DNA of 37,940 nt. It comes from UBA2279 sp034399355 (GTDB taxonomy: Bacteria; Actinomycetota; Coriobacteriia; Anaerosomatales; Anaerosomataceae). Below, in pieces: positions 1 to 7,275 of the stretch (its first letter is position 1; each line of letters opens with the position of its first letter). Location: NCBI GenBank assembly GCA_034399355.1, contig JAXMMT010000039.1, positions 1 to 37,940 of the forward strand, given 5' to 3'. A program made the translations under genes and the position numbers. The notes below the pieces were generated by a model. That model was not told where the DNA came from. It made no database searches and was given only the letters and a program-made list of their open reading frames with translations.

Positions 1-86
1 CGTAAGGCGAGCGCGATCCCGAACGAGTCGTAACCCGGTCCGAGATTGGCGGAAGTGGCGGGAACACTGACCGTACGCGACATCAT
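1..86 (-). CDS. thrB: Homoserine kinase, N-terminal fragment (runs off the left edge)
   Basis: Reading the minus strand from position 86 gives a start followed by the residues VPATSANLGPGYDSFGIAL. This is the N-terminal signature of homoserine kinase in the GHMP kinase superfamily. The enzyme phosphorylates homoserine with ATP on the way to threonine. Only about 28 codons lie in the window, so nothing can be said about the catalytic core. Two adjacent ATG codons (at 86 and 83) are possible starts. The upstream hom gene ends one base before the first ATG, so the two are almost certainly translated from one transcript. The assignment rests on this short motif plus the hom-thrB context. Confidence 0.85.
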   Translation of the reverse strand, partial: MMSRTVSVPATSANLGPGYDSFGIALAL

Positions 87-87
87 G

Positions 88-1377
88 CTAGAGGTCTTCG
101 ACGCGGATGACCGAACCGATCGACTGCACCGCGTCGAGCGCGCGAATGGCAGCGAGCGCTGACTGGACGTCCCGCTCGGCAGCGCGATGTGTGACCCACA
201 CGATCTCGGCCGCGCCCGACTCATCCGTACGCTTCTGAATCACCGACGCCAGCGAGACGCCGTTGTCGCCGAATATGCCCGCCACCAACGCGAGCACACC
301 GGGCTCGTCGCTGACGAGCAGCCGCACGTAGTATTCAGTCGTAAGTTCGCCGATGTCGCGTACGGGAAGTTCTTCGTTGCACGTGCAGCCGACCAGGCCG
401 AGGCAACCGCTGCCGATGTGACGCGAGACCTCGATGATGTCGGCGACGACCGCCGAGGCGGCCGGCAGAGACCCGGCACCCTCGCCGAAGAACATCGTCT
501 CACCCACCGAGTCCCCAACCACGTATATCGCGTTGTAGACGCCGTTCACCTTCGCGAGCGGGTGGTCGGCACGGATCATCGTGGGGTGCACACGCACGTC
601 GACGCTGCCGTTCACACGCCGGGCTATTGCGATGAGCTTGATCGCGTAGCCCATCTCCTCGGCATAGGCGATGTCTTCTGGCGTGATGTCACGGATACCC
701 TCGACGGGCACCTGGCTGAAAACCACCCGCGAGTTGAACGCAATCGATGCGAGAATGGCAATCTTCGCTGCAGCGTCCAGACCGTCAACGTCTGCGGTGG
801 GGTCCGCCTCGGCAAAACCCTTCGCCTGCGCCTCGGCCAGAGCGGTGTCATAGTCCAGCCCGTCCTCGGCCATGCGGGTGAGCATGTAGTTGGTCGTACC
901 GTTCACGATGCCAAGCACACTTTGCACCTCATTGCTGGCAAGCGAGTGCTTGAGCGGGCCGATGATGGGGATGCCACCGCCCACGCTCGCCTCGAACATG
1001 ATGTCCACACCGTGCTCTTCAGCGGTTTCCATGACCTCCTGACCGTGGCTGGCCATGAGCGCCTTGTTGGCGGTGACGACGCTCTTGCCGGCGCGCAGGG
1101 AGTCCAGCACGACATCGCGCGCGACACCGGTCCCGCCGATGAGCTCGACGATAACGTCGATGTCGGGGTCGTTGATGATGTCGGCCGCGTCGGATGTGAA
1201 CCGATCAGCGGGGATGCCGAGGGACACCGCACGGTCGCCGTCACGGTCGGCGAAGCGCGTGATCGTGATGTCGACCCCAGCACGACGGCGGAAGTCTTCG
1301 CCGTGGCGCGCGAAGATGTCCGCGACGCCGGAACCGACGGTACCGAGACCGATGAGACCGACCTTGACCGTACGCAT
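88..1377 (-). CDS. hom: Homoserine dehydrogenase with C-terminal ACT domain
   Basis: NAD(P)H-dependent reduction of aspartate semialdehyde to homoserine, the branch point to threonine and methionine. The 429-residue protein starts MRTVKVGLIGLGTVGSG, a Rossmann nucleotide-binding motif. It has the family motifs NKALMA and GIVNGTTNYML in the middle and a C-terminal ACT domain (about residue 350 to the end), the usual site of threonine feedback inhibition. The ATG at 1377 is chosen because GGTGGAGGA precedes it and the homology begins there; the reading frame stays open a further 45 codons upstream but that part is not protein-like. A TACAAT box (minus strand, 1412-1417) could be its -10. It is followed directly by thrB. 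Confidence 0.95.
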   Translation of the reverse strand: MRTVKVGLIGLGTVGSGVADIFARHGEDFRRRAGVDITITRFADRDGDRAVSLGIPADRFTSDAADIINDPDIDVIVELIGGTGVARDVVLDSLRAGKSVVTANKALMASHGQEVMETAEEHGVDIMFEASVGGGIPIIGPLKHSLASNEVQSVLGIVNGTTNYMLTRMAEDGLDYDTALAEAQAKGFAEADPTADVDGLDAAAKIAILASIAFNSRVVFSQVPVEGIRDITPEDIAYAEEMGYAIKLIAIARRVNGSVDVRVHPTMIRADHPLAKVNGVYNAIYVVGDSVGETMFFGEGAGSLPAASAVVADIIEVSRHIGSGCLGLVGCTCNEELPVRDIGELTTEYYVRLLVSDEPGVLALVAGIFGDNGVSLASVIQKRTDESGAAEIVWVTHRAAERDVQSALAAIRALDAVQSIGSVIRVEDL

Positions 1378-1475
1378 GACGTCCTCCACCCTCGATTGTC
1401 CTCGAAACGCCATTGTAGCCGAGTCGGACCCTAGTACATCGTAATCGACGGCGTCTTCTCTATCATACCGACTAC

Positions 1476-1506
1476 TTGTCGCAGCGCGACGCCGCTGATA
1501 CATTAT
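1476..1506 (+). promoter_or_regulatory. Candidate sigma-70-type promoter of the toxin-antitoxin pair
   Basis: TTGTCG (1476-1481) and TACATT (1499-1504) are separated by 17 bases, each matching four of six consensus positions. The box lies about 28 bases upstream of the antitoxin ATG at 1533. It is in the divergent gap with hom. Judged by eye only. Confidence 0.4.
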
Positions 1507-1520
1507 GCACATCGTGTACA
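1504..1520. promoter_or_regulatory. Candidate antitoxin operator (imperfect inverted repeat)
   Basis: TATGCAC at 1504-1510 and GTGTACA at 1514-1520 form an imperfect inverted repeat around a three-base centre (5 of 7 positions pair). It overlaps the proposed -10 and ends just before the AGGAGG ribosome site. Phd/YefM antitoxins typically autorepress by binding TGTACA-like palindromes at this position. This is inference from position and shape. Confidence 0.35.
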
Positions 1521-1532
1521 GGAGGTACTAAA

Positions 1533-1796
1533 ATGACACGCATGAGTGTTGCAGAGGCACGGAAGGACCTGGCCGAGGTCATCAATCGCGCGGCGTACGC
1601 ACGAGAGCGCACCGTGATCACCCGGCACGAAACGGACGTTGCGGCGGTGATCTCGATCGATGAGCTCCGCCTTCTCGACGCTCTCATCGAGAAGTACGAA
1701 GACGAGATCGACATCGCCGAGGCGCGCGAGGCACTGCTCGAAGTGCATGAAGAGAACGTCGCATGGACAGCTATCAAGCGCGAATTCGGACTCTGA
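1533..1796 (+). CDS. Phd/YefM-family antitoxin
   Basis: An 87-residue antitoxin of a type II toxin-antitoxin pair. The N-terminal half (MTRMSVAEARKDLAEVINRA, then VITRHETDVAAVISIDEL) is the Phd/YefM fold, a DNA-binding dimer that represses its own promoter. The acidic C-terminal half (KYEDEIDIAEAREALLEVHEE) would wrap and neutralise the toxin. The ATG at 1533 is preferred because AGGAGG lies eight bases upstream; the frame is open about 19 codons further but without protein-like sequence. The toxin gene begins six bases after the stop. The pair is on the opposite strand to the surrounding hom and lysA genes, as expected for an inserted module. Confidence 0.88.
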   Translation: MTRMSVAEARKDLAEVINRAAYARERTVITRHETDVAAVISIDELRLLDALIEKYEDEIDIAEAREALLEVHEENVAWTAIKREFGL

Positions 1797-1802
1797 CGCG
1801 CG

Positions 1803-2069
1803 ATGAGCACATGGAGCGTGGAGTTCAAGCCATCCGCATACCGTGAGTTCGCCCGGCTCGAACCCGCCGTGAAGCGCCGACTCACGCCTGCGATTGAGGC
1901 CCTGCAGCAGGATTCGCGACCGCAGGGGGCAAAGCGGCTCTCGAAATCCGATAATCTGTGGCGAATCCGTGTGGGGAGCTACCGAATCGTCTATACGATC
2001 CAGGACGATCGCCTGATTGTCCTGGTCGTCCGCCTGGGACATCGGCGGGACGTGTACCGCCGCCTCTGA
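1803..2069 (+). CDS. RelE/ParE-family toxin
   Basis: An 88-residue protein of the RelE/ParE superfamily, probably a ribosome-dependent mRNA endonuclease. The family pattern is visible: VEFKPSAYREFARLEPAVKRR at the start (first helices), LWRIRVGSYRIVYTIQDD in the central strands, and LVVRLGHRRDVYRRL at the C-terminus with the conserved basic residues and terminal Tyr. The length is complete for the family, so the toxin looks intact. It follows the antitoxin by six bases. Its stop is four bases from the convergent lysA stop, leaving no room for a separate terminator. Whether it acts on mRNA (RelE-like) or on gyrase (ParE-like) cannot be told from sequence alone. Confidence 0.88.
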   Translation: MSTWSVEFKPSAYREFARLEPAVKRRLTPAIEALQQDSRPQGAKRLSKSDNLWRIRVGSYRIVYTIQDDRLIVLVVRLGHRRDVYRRL

Positions 2070-2073
2070 CGCT

Positions 2074-3438
2074 CTACCCCATGTCGCTCTTTATGAGGTC
2101 CTCATAGCTCTCGCGACGGAGCGACCAGCGCCACTCCCCATCTCGCACGAAGACAACGCCGGGGCGCACCTGCTTGTTGTAGTTGCTGCTCATCGACTGA
2201 CAGTAGGCGCCAGTGGCGCACACGCACAGTATGTCGCCCACCTCCGGCAGTTGCAGCGGGGCGTCGTTCACGACGATATCGCCGCTCTCGCAGTGCTTGC
2301 CGGCCACCGTCGCGACCATCTGTCGCGGCTGGTCGGCCTTGTTGGCGATGAGTGCCTCGTAGTGCGCGTCGTAGAGCGACGTCCGGATGTTGTCGGACAT
2401 GCCGCCGTCGACCGCCACATACGTCCGGATGCCGGGAATCTCCTTGATCGAGCCGACCGTGTAGAGCGTCACACCGGCATTGGCCACGATACTGCGGCCC
2501 GGTTCGACGGCCATACGCGGAACGGTGAGCGAGCGCTTCTCGCACTCCTCCTTGATGCCATCAACGACGACCTTGCCGAACTCCTTCACGGTCGATGGCT
2601 CGTCCGGCACGCCGTAGGCCACGCCGAGTCCACCGCCGACATCGAGCATCCGGACCTCATGGCCGGTCTCCTGTTTGATGGTGCCCATGAACGCAACGAT
2701 GACCTCAATGGCCTTGGCGAAGCTGTGCAACGCGAAGATCTGCGAGCCGATGTGCATGTGTAGGCCCTCGAACTCGATGCCCGGAAGGGCGATGGCACGC
2801 TTGACCGCCTCCATGGCGAGCCCCTGGTTGAGACCGAAGCCGAACTTGGAGTCCTCGGCGCCGGTCATGATGAAGTCGTGGGTGTCGGCCTCCACGCCCG
2901 GTGTCACGCGAATGAGCACCTTCTGTGAGACGCCCCGTTCGGCAGCGAGAACCGAGAGGCGCTCCATCTCCTCGAAGTTGTCCACCACAACGTGACCGAT
3001 GCCGGCGTCGAGACATTCGGCCAGTTCCGCGAGTGTCTTGTTGTTGCCGTGCATCTGCACACGCTCCATCGGGAAGCCGGCACGAACGGCGTATGCGAGC
3101 TCGCCACCGGAAGCGCAGAGTAGACAGCACTCTTCCTCCTCGACAATCTTCACCATCGCGAGCGAAAGAAACGCTTTGCCGGCGTAGACGACATCGACGT
3201 CTTTCCAGTGGTAGGTCGTCCAGCGCACATACTCCCGGAGCTGGTGCCTGATGGTCGCCTCGTCCATCACGTAGAGCGCGGTTCCGGCCTCGCGCGCAAG
3301 ATCGACCGTGTTCACGCCGCCGATCCACAGGTGGCCGTCTTTGACCTCGGCCGTCATGGGCAGCACCGACGCAAGGTCCGCAGCAGTTTTCAGGTCGGGC
3401 AGTACAGGCGGTCGCGGTGCGCTGGGCCTACCGGCCAT
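2074..3438 (-). CDS. lysA: Diaminopimelate decarboxylase
   Basis: PLP-dependent conversion of meso-diaminopimelate to lysine, the last step of lysine synthesis. The protein is 454 residues, slightly long because of a proline-rich N-terminal extension. YAGKAF (about residues 85-90) carries the Schiff-base lysine. HIGSQI, the glycine-rich DVGGGLG phosphate loop, and the CESGD active-site segment near the C-terminus are all present. The ATG at 3438 is chosen because GGGGAGG stands five bases before it; a GTG 13 codons upstream has no comparable ribosome site. A promoter with an overlapping 16-bp palindrome lies just upstream (see that entry), so this gene probably has its own transcript despite following argS. 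Confidence 0.94.
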   Translation of the reverse strand: MAGRPSAPRPPVLPDLKTAADLASVLPMTAEVKDGHLWIGGVNTVDLAREAGTALYVMDEATIRHQLREYVRWTTYHWKDVDVVYAGKAFLSLAMVKIVEEEECCLLCASGGELAYAVRAGFPMERVQMHGNNKTLAELAECLDAGIGHVVVDNFEEMERLSVLAAERGVSQKVLIRVTPGVEADTHDFIMTGAEDSKFGFGLNQGLAMEAVKRAIALPGIEFEGLHMHIGSQIFALHSFAKAIEVIVAFMGTIKQETGHEVRMLDVGGGLGVAYGVPDEPSTVKEFGKVVVDGIKEECEKRSLTVPRMAVEPGRSIVANAGVTLYTVGSIKEIPGIRTYVAVDGGMSDNIRTSLYDAHYEALIANKADQPRQMVATVAGKHCESGDIVVNDAPLQLPEVGDILCVCATGAYCQSMSSNYNKQVRPGVVFVRDGEWRWSLRRESYEDLIKSDMG

Positions 3439-3476
3439 GGGTGCCTCCCCGGATCTTGTGGTCGGAGTGTCGTGCA

Positions 3477-3507
3477 CTTAGTATATGCTAAGTCCCTCAG
3501 TTCGCAA
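3477..3507 (-). promoter_or_regulatory. lysA promoter with palindromic operator over the -10
   Basis: On the minus strand TTGCGA (3502-3507) and TATACT (3480-3485) are 16 bases apart, about 42 bases from the lysA ATG. CTTAGTATATGCTAAG (3477-3492) is a palindrome with a single non-complementary base pair (14 of 16 positions symmetric), and it covers the -10 box. A repressor bound here would block transcription. No regulator gene in the window is an obvious partner. Confidence 0.5.
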
Positions 3508-3519
3508 GTAACGCGCCTG

Positions 3520-5232
3520 CTACATCCGCTCCGGCGCACTCACGCCCACGAGTGCCAGGACGCCCGCTAGAGCGATACGCGTCGCATCCACCGCATATAG
3601 ACGAGCGGCGGTGAGCTCGGGCTCGTTGGGATCGACCACCCTACACAGCGTGTAGAACTGATGGAACGCCGCAGCGAGCTCCTCGGCAAAGCGCGTTAGT
3701 TTGGATGGTGTAAGCTGCAGCGCCGCCATCTCGACTACTTCGGAGAACTCGGCCAGCTTGCGCATGAGCGACAACTCCGCATCGGCGGCGAGGAGATCGA
3801 GCGGCTCGTCACCGGAGATAAGGTCGGCGACGATCGCCGAGATGTCCACGCTTTCGTCGCTTGTATCCGCCCCTGCCGCCTTGCGCAGGATCGAGCAGAT
3901 GCGTGCGTGTGCGTACTGCACGTAGTAGACCGGGTTCTCGTTACTCTGCTCCTTGGCCAGGCCGATATCGAAGTCGAGCGGCTGGTCGGTGGAACGGCGG
4001 AGGAAGAAGTAGCGTGCGGCGTCGGGACCCACTTCGTCGAGAAGATCCTCGAAGGTGACCATCTCACCCGTGCGCTTGGACATGCGCACCACTTCCCCAT
4101 CGCGAAACAGGTTCACAAGCTGCCCGATGACGACGTCGAGCTTGCCAGGATGGCCGAGTGCCGCGACTGCCGCCTCCATACGCTTCACATAGCCGTGATG
4201 GTCGGCGCCCCAGATGTCGATCACGCGGTCGAACCCGCGATCGAACTTGTCTTTGTGGTAGGCGACGTCAGCGGCAAAGTACGTGTAGCTGCCGTCGGCT
4301 TTCTTCAGCACGCGGTCCTTGTCGTCGCCGAACGGCATCGACGCGAACCATGTCGCATCGTCCAACTCGTAGATGTGCCCGGCGGCGCGAAGCGACTCGA
4401 TCGTCTGCTCGACCTCGCTGGGACCTCCGTCCACGGTAGGCGCGTGCAGGGTCCGCTCGGAGAACCAGACATCGAAGTCGACGCCCATGTCGTGCAACAC
4501 GTGCTTCAGATGCTCGAGCACCTGCACGTACGCGGTCTCTCTGAAATGCGACTCCCGCTTGGCGGGATCGACATCGCCCCAGGCCGTCCCTTCGGCCTCG
4601 AGTATCTCCCGCGCGATGTCGGTGATGTAGGCCCCGCGATACCAGTCCGCGCCGAACTCGACCTCACGCCCGCAGAGCTCCAGGTAGCGCGCGGCTACTG
4701 ACTTCGCGAAGATATCCATCTGCACGCCGGTGTCGTTGATGTAGAACTCGCGCTGCACGTCGTATCCCGCGTGTTCCAGCACGCGTGCCATGCTGTCGCC
4801 GAGCGCCGCCCAGCGGCCATGCCCGACGTGCATCGGACCGACCGGGTTGGCCGAGACGAACTCGACCTGCACACGATCGCCCTTGCCGAGATCGACCCGG
4901 CCGTAGCCGCTCCCCTCGGCACGCACGTCACGCAGCACGCGCTGCAGCGCATGGGCAGACACGCGAAGGTTGATGAAGCCGGGGCCGGCGATCTCGACGG
5001 CAGCGATGTCGTCGTGGTCGGCCATCTCATCGGCAAGCACCTGCGCGAGTTCGCGGGGGTTCATGCCCGCGAGCTTGGCGGTGCGCAGCGCAACGCTCGT
5101 CGCCCAATCGCCGTGTGACGGGTCGCGCGGCCGTTCGACTGCGGGCTCGGGCAGCTCGGCAAGCGTCACACGTCCGCTCTCGACGGCGGAACGCAGCGCT
5201 TCGGACACGAGCGACTCGATGACCTCTCTCAC
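3520..5232 (-). CDS. argS: Arginyl-tRNA synthetase
   Basis: Charges tRNA-Arg with arginine; class I synthetase. The protein has 570 residues, normal for bacterial ArgRS. It has the N-terminal Add-1 domain with PSHGDWATSVAL (around residues 38-49), then the HIGH-box variant HVGHG at 135-139 inside VSANPVGPMHVGHGR. It has the degenerate KMSKS region MSKRTGEMVTFEDLL typical of this enzyme, and a C-terminal all-helical anticodon-binding (DALR) domain ending VDPNEPELTAARLYAV. The start is GTG at 5232, with GGAG nine bases upstream; the sequence MREVIESLVSEAL fits family N-termini. It is upstream of lysA in the same direction, with a 32-base gap between its stop and the lysA -35 region boundary. 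Confidence 0.96.
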   Translation of the reverse strand: MREVIESLVSEALRSAVESGRVTLAELPEPAVERPRDPSHGDWATSVALRTAKLAGMNPRELAQVLADEMADHDDIAAVEIAGPGFINLRVSAHALQRVLRDVRAEGSGYGRVDLGKGDRVQVEFVSANPVGPMHVGHGRWAALGDSMARVLEHAGYDVQREFYINDTGVQMDIFAKSVAARYLELCGREVEFGADWYRGAYITDIAREILEAEGTAWGDVDPAKRESHFRETAYVQVLEHLKHVLHDMGVDFDVWFSERTLHAPTVDGGPSEVEQTIESLRAAGHIYELDDATWFASMPFGDDKDRVLKKADGSYTYFAADVAYHKDKFDRGFDRVIDIWGADHHGYVKRMEAAVAALGHPGKLDVVIGQLVNLFRDGEVVRMSKRTGEMVTFEDLLDEVGPDAARYFFLRRSTDQPLDFDIGLAKEQSNENPVYYVQYAHARICSILRKAAGADTSDESVDISAIVADLISGDEPLDLLAADAELSLMRKLAEFSEVVEMAALQLTPSKLTRFAEELAAAFHQFYTLCRVVDPNEPELTAARLYAVDATRIALAGVLALVGVSAPERM

Positions 5233-5313
5233 GGGCGATGACTCCTCGGCAAAACAGGCTGGATACGAGCAACAAGGATACCTTGCACAGCCGTGAGCGG
5301 CAACGATGCGTCG

Positions 5314-5742
5314 CTATCGCCGCAGCGACCCGCCGGTACAGGAGCGCATATATGACGCCAGCAGGCGACGCGATATCCGCTCGATCATCCGACGCTCCCA
5401 CGACGGTGCGCGCTCCCAGTCATCGGGATCGCGCCCGATGCGAAGGCTGAAGCGCACGTGCGCCAACCCGAACCACCCGTGAGCGTACCCGTCCTGAAGG
5501 CAGTGCAGCGAACGTCCCAGCGCCTGAAGATCGCAGTCGCGAGCGGCACGGCGGTAGTATGCGAGCCCCCACAGCCACGCCGTTGGCGCAAAGTGCCGGC
5601 TGAGTGTCGCAGGCGAGCGACGTGCGGGGAACTCGATATCGACGCTCGCGTCGGCTCGGGCTATACGCTCCGCCTCGTCTGCCGAGAACCCCTCCTCGAG
5701 CGCCCAATCGAAGGTCAGACGGAAGTGGACATAGGGACCCAT
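5314..5742 (-). CDS. Small zinc-dependent phospholipase C/P1-nuclease-like protein
   Basis: A 142-residue protein without a confident name. It shows regularly spaced histidines and acids, such as YVHFRL near the start, ADASVD, SRHFAPTAWLWG and SLHCLQDGYAHGW. This resembles the metal-binding helical fold of zinc-dependent phospholipase C-like and DUF6765-like proteins, in which H and D residues on several helices hold zinc ions. That relationship is inferred from pattern only. The ATG at 5742 is chosen because it lies four bases after the rlmH stop and the homology-like part begins there; the open frame upstream is only the shadow of rlmH. It is probably co-transcribed with rlmH. No signal peptide is visible, so a cytoplasmic location is likely. 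Confidence 0.65.
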   Translation of the reverse strand: MGPYVHFRLTFDWALEEGFSADEAERIARADASVDIEFPARRSPATLSRHFAPTAWLWGLAYYRRAARDCDLQALGRSLHCLQDGYAHGWFGLAHVRFSLRIGRDPDDWERAPSWERRMIERISRRLLASYMRSCTGGSLRR

Positions 5743-5746
5743 GAGA

Positions 5747-6211
5747 TCACCGGTGGTACGGTTCGTTGCGCATGATCCGGAACGCACGGTAGAGCTGTTC
5801 GAGCAGCACCACCCGTGCGAGTTGGTGCGGCAGCGTGATGCGACCGAGGGAAAGACGTTCATCCGCACGGGCAAGCACCTCGGGCGCGAGACCCGCCGCG
5901 CCGCCGAGGACGAACGCAACCGTACTGCGGCCCTCGAGTCCGAGCGCAGCAAGACGCTCGGAGATAGCGGTGGATGAGCGCAGCGTGCCACCGATATCCA
6001 GCGCAATGACATGGGCGGCGTCAGGAATCGCACGCATGACGTCGGCGCCCTCCTCGGCCACTGCGCCCGCTTCGTTCCGCGTCACGTCACGGTCAGGCAC
6101 CTCACTGATCTCGAGTGTCGCGTACGGACGCAGGCGCTTGACGTACTCCTCCGCTGCCTCTCGCCAATGGCGCTCTTTGAGCCGTCCAACGGCGATGACC
6201 GACACCTTCAT
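5747..6211 (-). CDS. rlmH: 23S rRNA pseudouridine-1915 N3-methyltransferase
   Basis: SPOUT-class methyltransferase that methylates pseudouridine 1915 in helix 69 of 23S rRNA, using SAM. At 154 residues it is the normal length for RlmH. The N-terminus MKVSVIAVGRLKERHW, the trefoil-knot segment FVLGGAAGL and the C-terminal signature LPHQLARVVLLEQLYRAFRI, ending with PYHR, are all diagnostic. ATG at 6211 is preceded by GGAGGTG with eight bases spacing. The island with the AbiE genes starts immediately upstream (right side), which makes rlmH the left flank of that insertion. Confidence 0.96.
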   Translation of the reverse strand: MKVSVIAVGRLKERHWREAAEEYVKRLRPYATLEISEVPDRDVTRNEAGAVAEEGADVMRAIPDAAHVIALDIGGTLRSSTAISERLAALGLEGRSTVAFVLGGAAGLAPEVLARADERLSLGRITLPHQLARVVLLEQLYRAFRIMRNEPYHR

Positions 6212-6266
6212 CGCGCGCTCACCTCCGTGCTCTCATACATGGGCACACCTTCGTCTCGGCGTCTCA

Positions 6267-6593
6267 TCATGACCAACCTGTGGATGGCTCCCATGTCAGC
6301 AAGAAGTCCTCACCGGCAGCAACGGCAGCAGCAGGCGGCATGATGAAGACCCTGATGGCTTCACACACCACAGAGAGGTCAGCCGGCGCGTCGATCCTTC
6401 CGCCGGACAGGAACGCTCTCCACATTGCCTGCACTCCCGGATTCCCATAGAAGGTGGCGGTAAGCGCCGAAGGCCCGCTGATTGGCAACAACGTGCCACG
6501 ATGCGCAAACGTCGCTCTGAGCGCTGCTGCAAGCTCCGCCCCATAATGCGTATGCACAGATGCCGGCATGTTCGTAATCTCCCGTCGGCTCAC
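6267..6593 (-). pseudogene. AbiEii type IV toxin with the catalytic core deleted in frame
   Basis: A 108-codon open frame that joins the two ends of an AbiEii (DUF1814 nucleotidyltransferase) toxin. The first 15 residues, MSRREITNMPASVHT, match the usual AbiEii start. From HYGAELAAALRATFAHRGT onward, through MWRAFLSGGRIDAPADL to the end, the sequence matches the usual C-terminal tail. Complete toxins are near 290 residues. The missing middle would carry the GS-x-D/E-x-D nucleotidyltransferase motif, which is absent here. The GTG start overlaps the antitoxin stop (GTGA), preserving the normal operon junction. The frame is still open, so a short product may be made, but it cannot be an active nucleotidyltransferase. 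The family assignment is from memory of typical sequences. Confidence 0.72.
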
Positions 6594-7207
6594 TGCATGG
6601 CCTCTAGGTATGGGCGCACGATCTTGGACACGCGGTCGACCTCGGCGAACTCCATGACCTGCGCGGGCGTCGCTTTTCGGCCCCGCACGACCTCCCTGAG
6701 CGCCTCAAGCGCGACATCGAGGCCGATCTTGTTCCTGAACTTGAAGCAATCAGCGACCGTCTTCGCGACGCCGAACACCCTCACGGCGGTCCCATCTACC
6801 GAATGCTCCTCGACCCCCGAGGTGAGCGCTCGGCCTGACATGCGGTGCACTCGAACGGGCGGGTAGTCGAATTGCGGACGCCTGTCTTTGGGTCCGATCG
6901 CGATATTCACGGCCGAAGGTATCTGGGTACCGATCTCGTGGAAGTCCAGCGCACTGACCAGACACAGAACCGCACCGGGGACCCGGGCAGCGACGGTCAC
7001 GACATCGTACTTGCTCGGCCCCGGGAGCTCGGCGAGCCGATACACACCCCTTGAGAGTTGTTCGAGCAGGCCTGCGTCCCGCATGCCATAAAGCGTCGAG
7101 TAGTGGACGCCACCCTCTGCGGCTTCACGCGTACGCAGGGTCCCGCCGCTTCGCTTGAACACCTCGACGGCGTGGCGGATCGCATTCTCTGAGGGGAGTC
7201 GCTTCAT
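6590..7207 (-). CDS. AbiEi-family type IV antitoxin / transcriptional regulator
   Basis: A 205-residue AbiEi-type antitoxin. Residues about 6-60 form the N-terminal winged helix (AIRHAVEVFKRSGGTLRTRE, then LYGMRDAGLLEQLSRGVYRL), which binds inverted repeats in its own promoter. The rest, including DFHEIGTQIPSAVNIAI and VFGVAKTVADCFKFRNKIG, is the AbiEi C-terminal domain that counteracts the AbiEii nucleotidyltransferase. The ATG at 7207 is chosen from homology; the upstream open frame contains the operator-like repeat and is not protein-like. The ribosome site is weak. The gene looks intact although its partner toxin has lost its core, so it may persist only as an autoregulator. Confidence 0.85.
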   Translation of the reverse strand: MKRLPSENAIRHAVEVFKRSGGTLRTREAAEGGVHYSTLYGMRDAGLLEQLSRGVYRLAELPGPSKYDVVTVAARVPGAVLCLVSALDFHEIGTQIPSAVNIAIGPKDRRPQFDYPPVRVHRMSGRALTSGVEEHSVDGTAVRVFGVAKTVADCFKFRNKIGLDVALEALREVVRGRKATPAQVMEFAEVDRVSKIVRPYLEAMQ

Positions 7208-7223
7208 GCGTCCATTGTGATAG

Positions 7224-7257
7224 ATATGTCGGACTTTGTGAACATTGTCCGACGTAT
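7224..7257. promoter_or_regulatory. Inverted repeat upstream of the AbiEi gene (candidate operator)
   Basis: ATATGTCGGAC at 7224-7234 and GTCCGACGTAT at 7247-7257 are inverted copies (10 of 11 positions) with a 12-base spacer, 17 bases upstream of the AbiEi ATG. AbiEi antitoxins are known to bind inverted repeats in their promoters, so this is the expected autoregulatory site. Confidence 0.5.
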
Positions 7258-7275
7258 TTATCACATATCGCGGCC

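Noticed and set aside
187..1434. A 415-codon plus-strand frame opposite hom
   Set aside because: Shadow of hom; composition typical of antisense GC-rich DNA.
1378..1475. A threonine attenuator or T-box upstream of hom
   Set aside because: No leader peptide with repeated Thr codons and no T-box motif is visible.
5743..6033. An N-terminal extension of the small phospholipase-like gene across rlmH
   Set aside because: The extension is the shifted frame of rlmH; protein-like sequence begins at the ATG at 5742.
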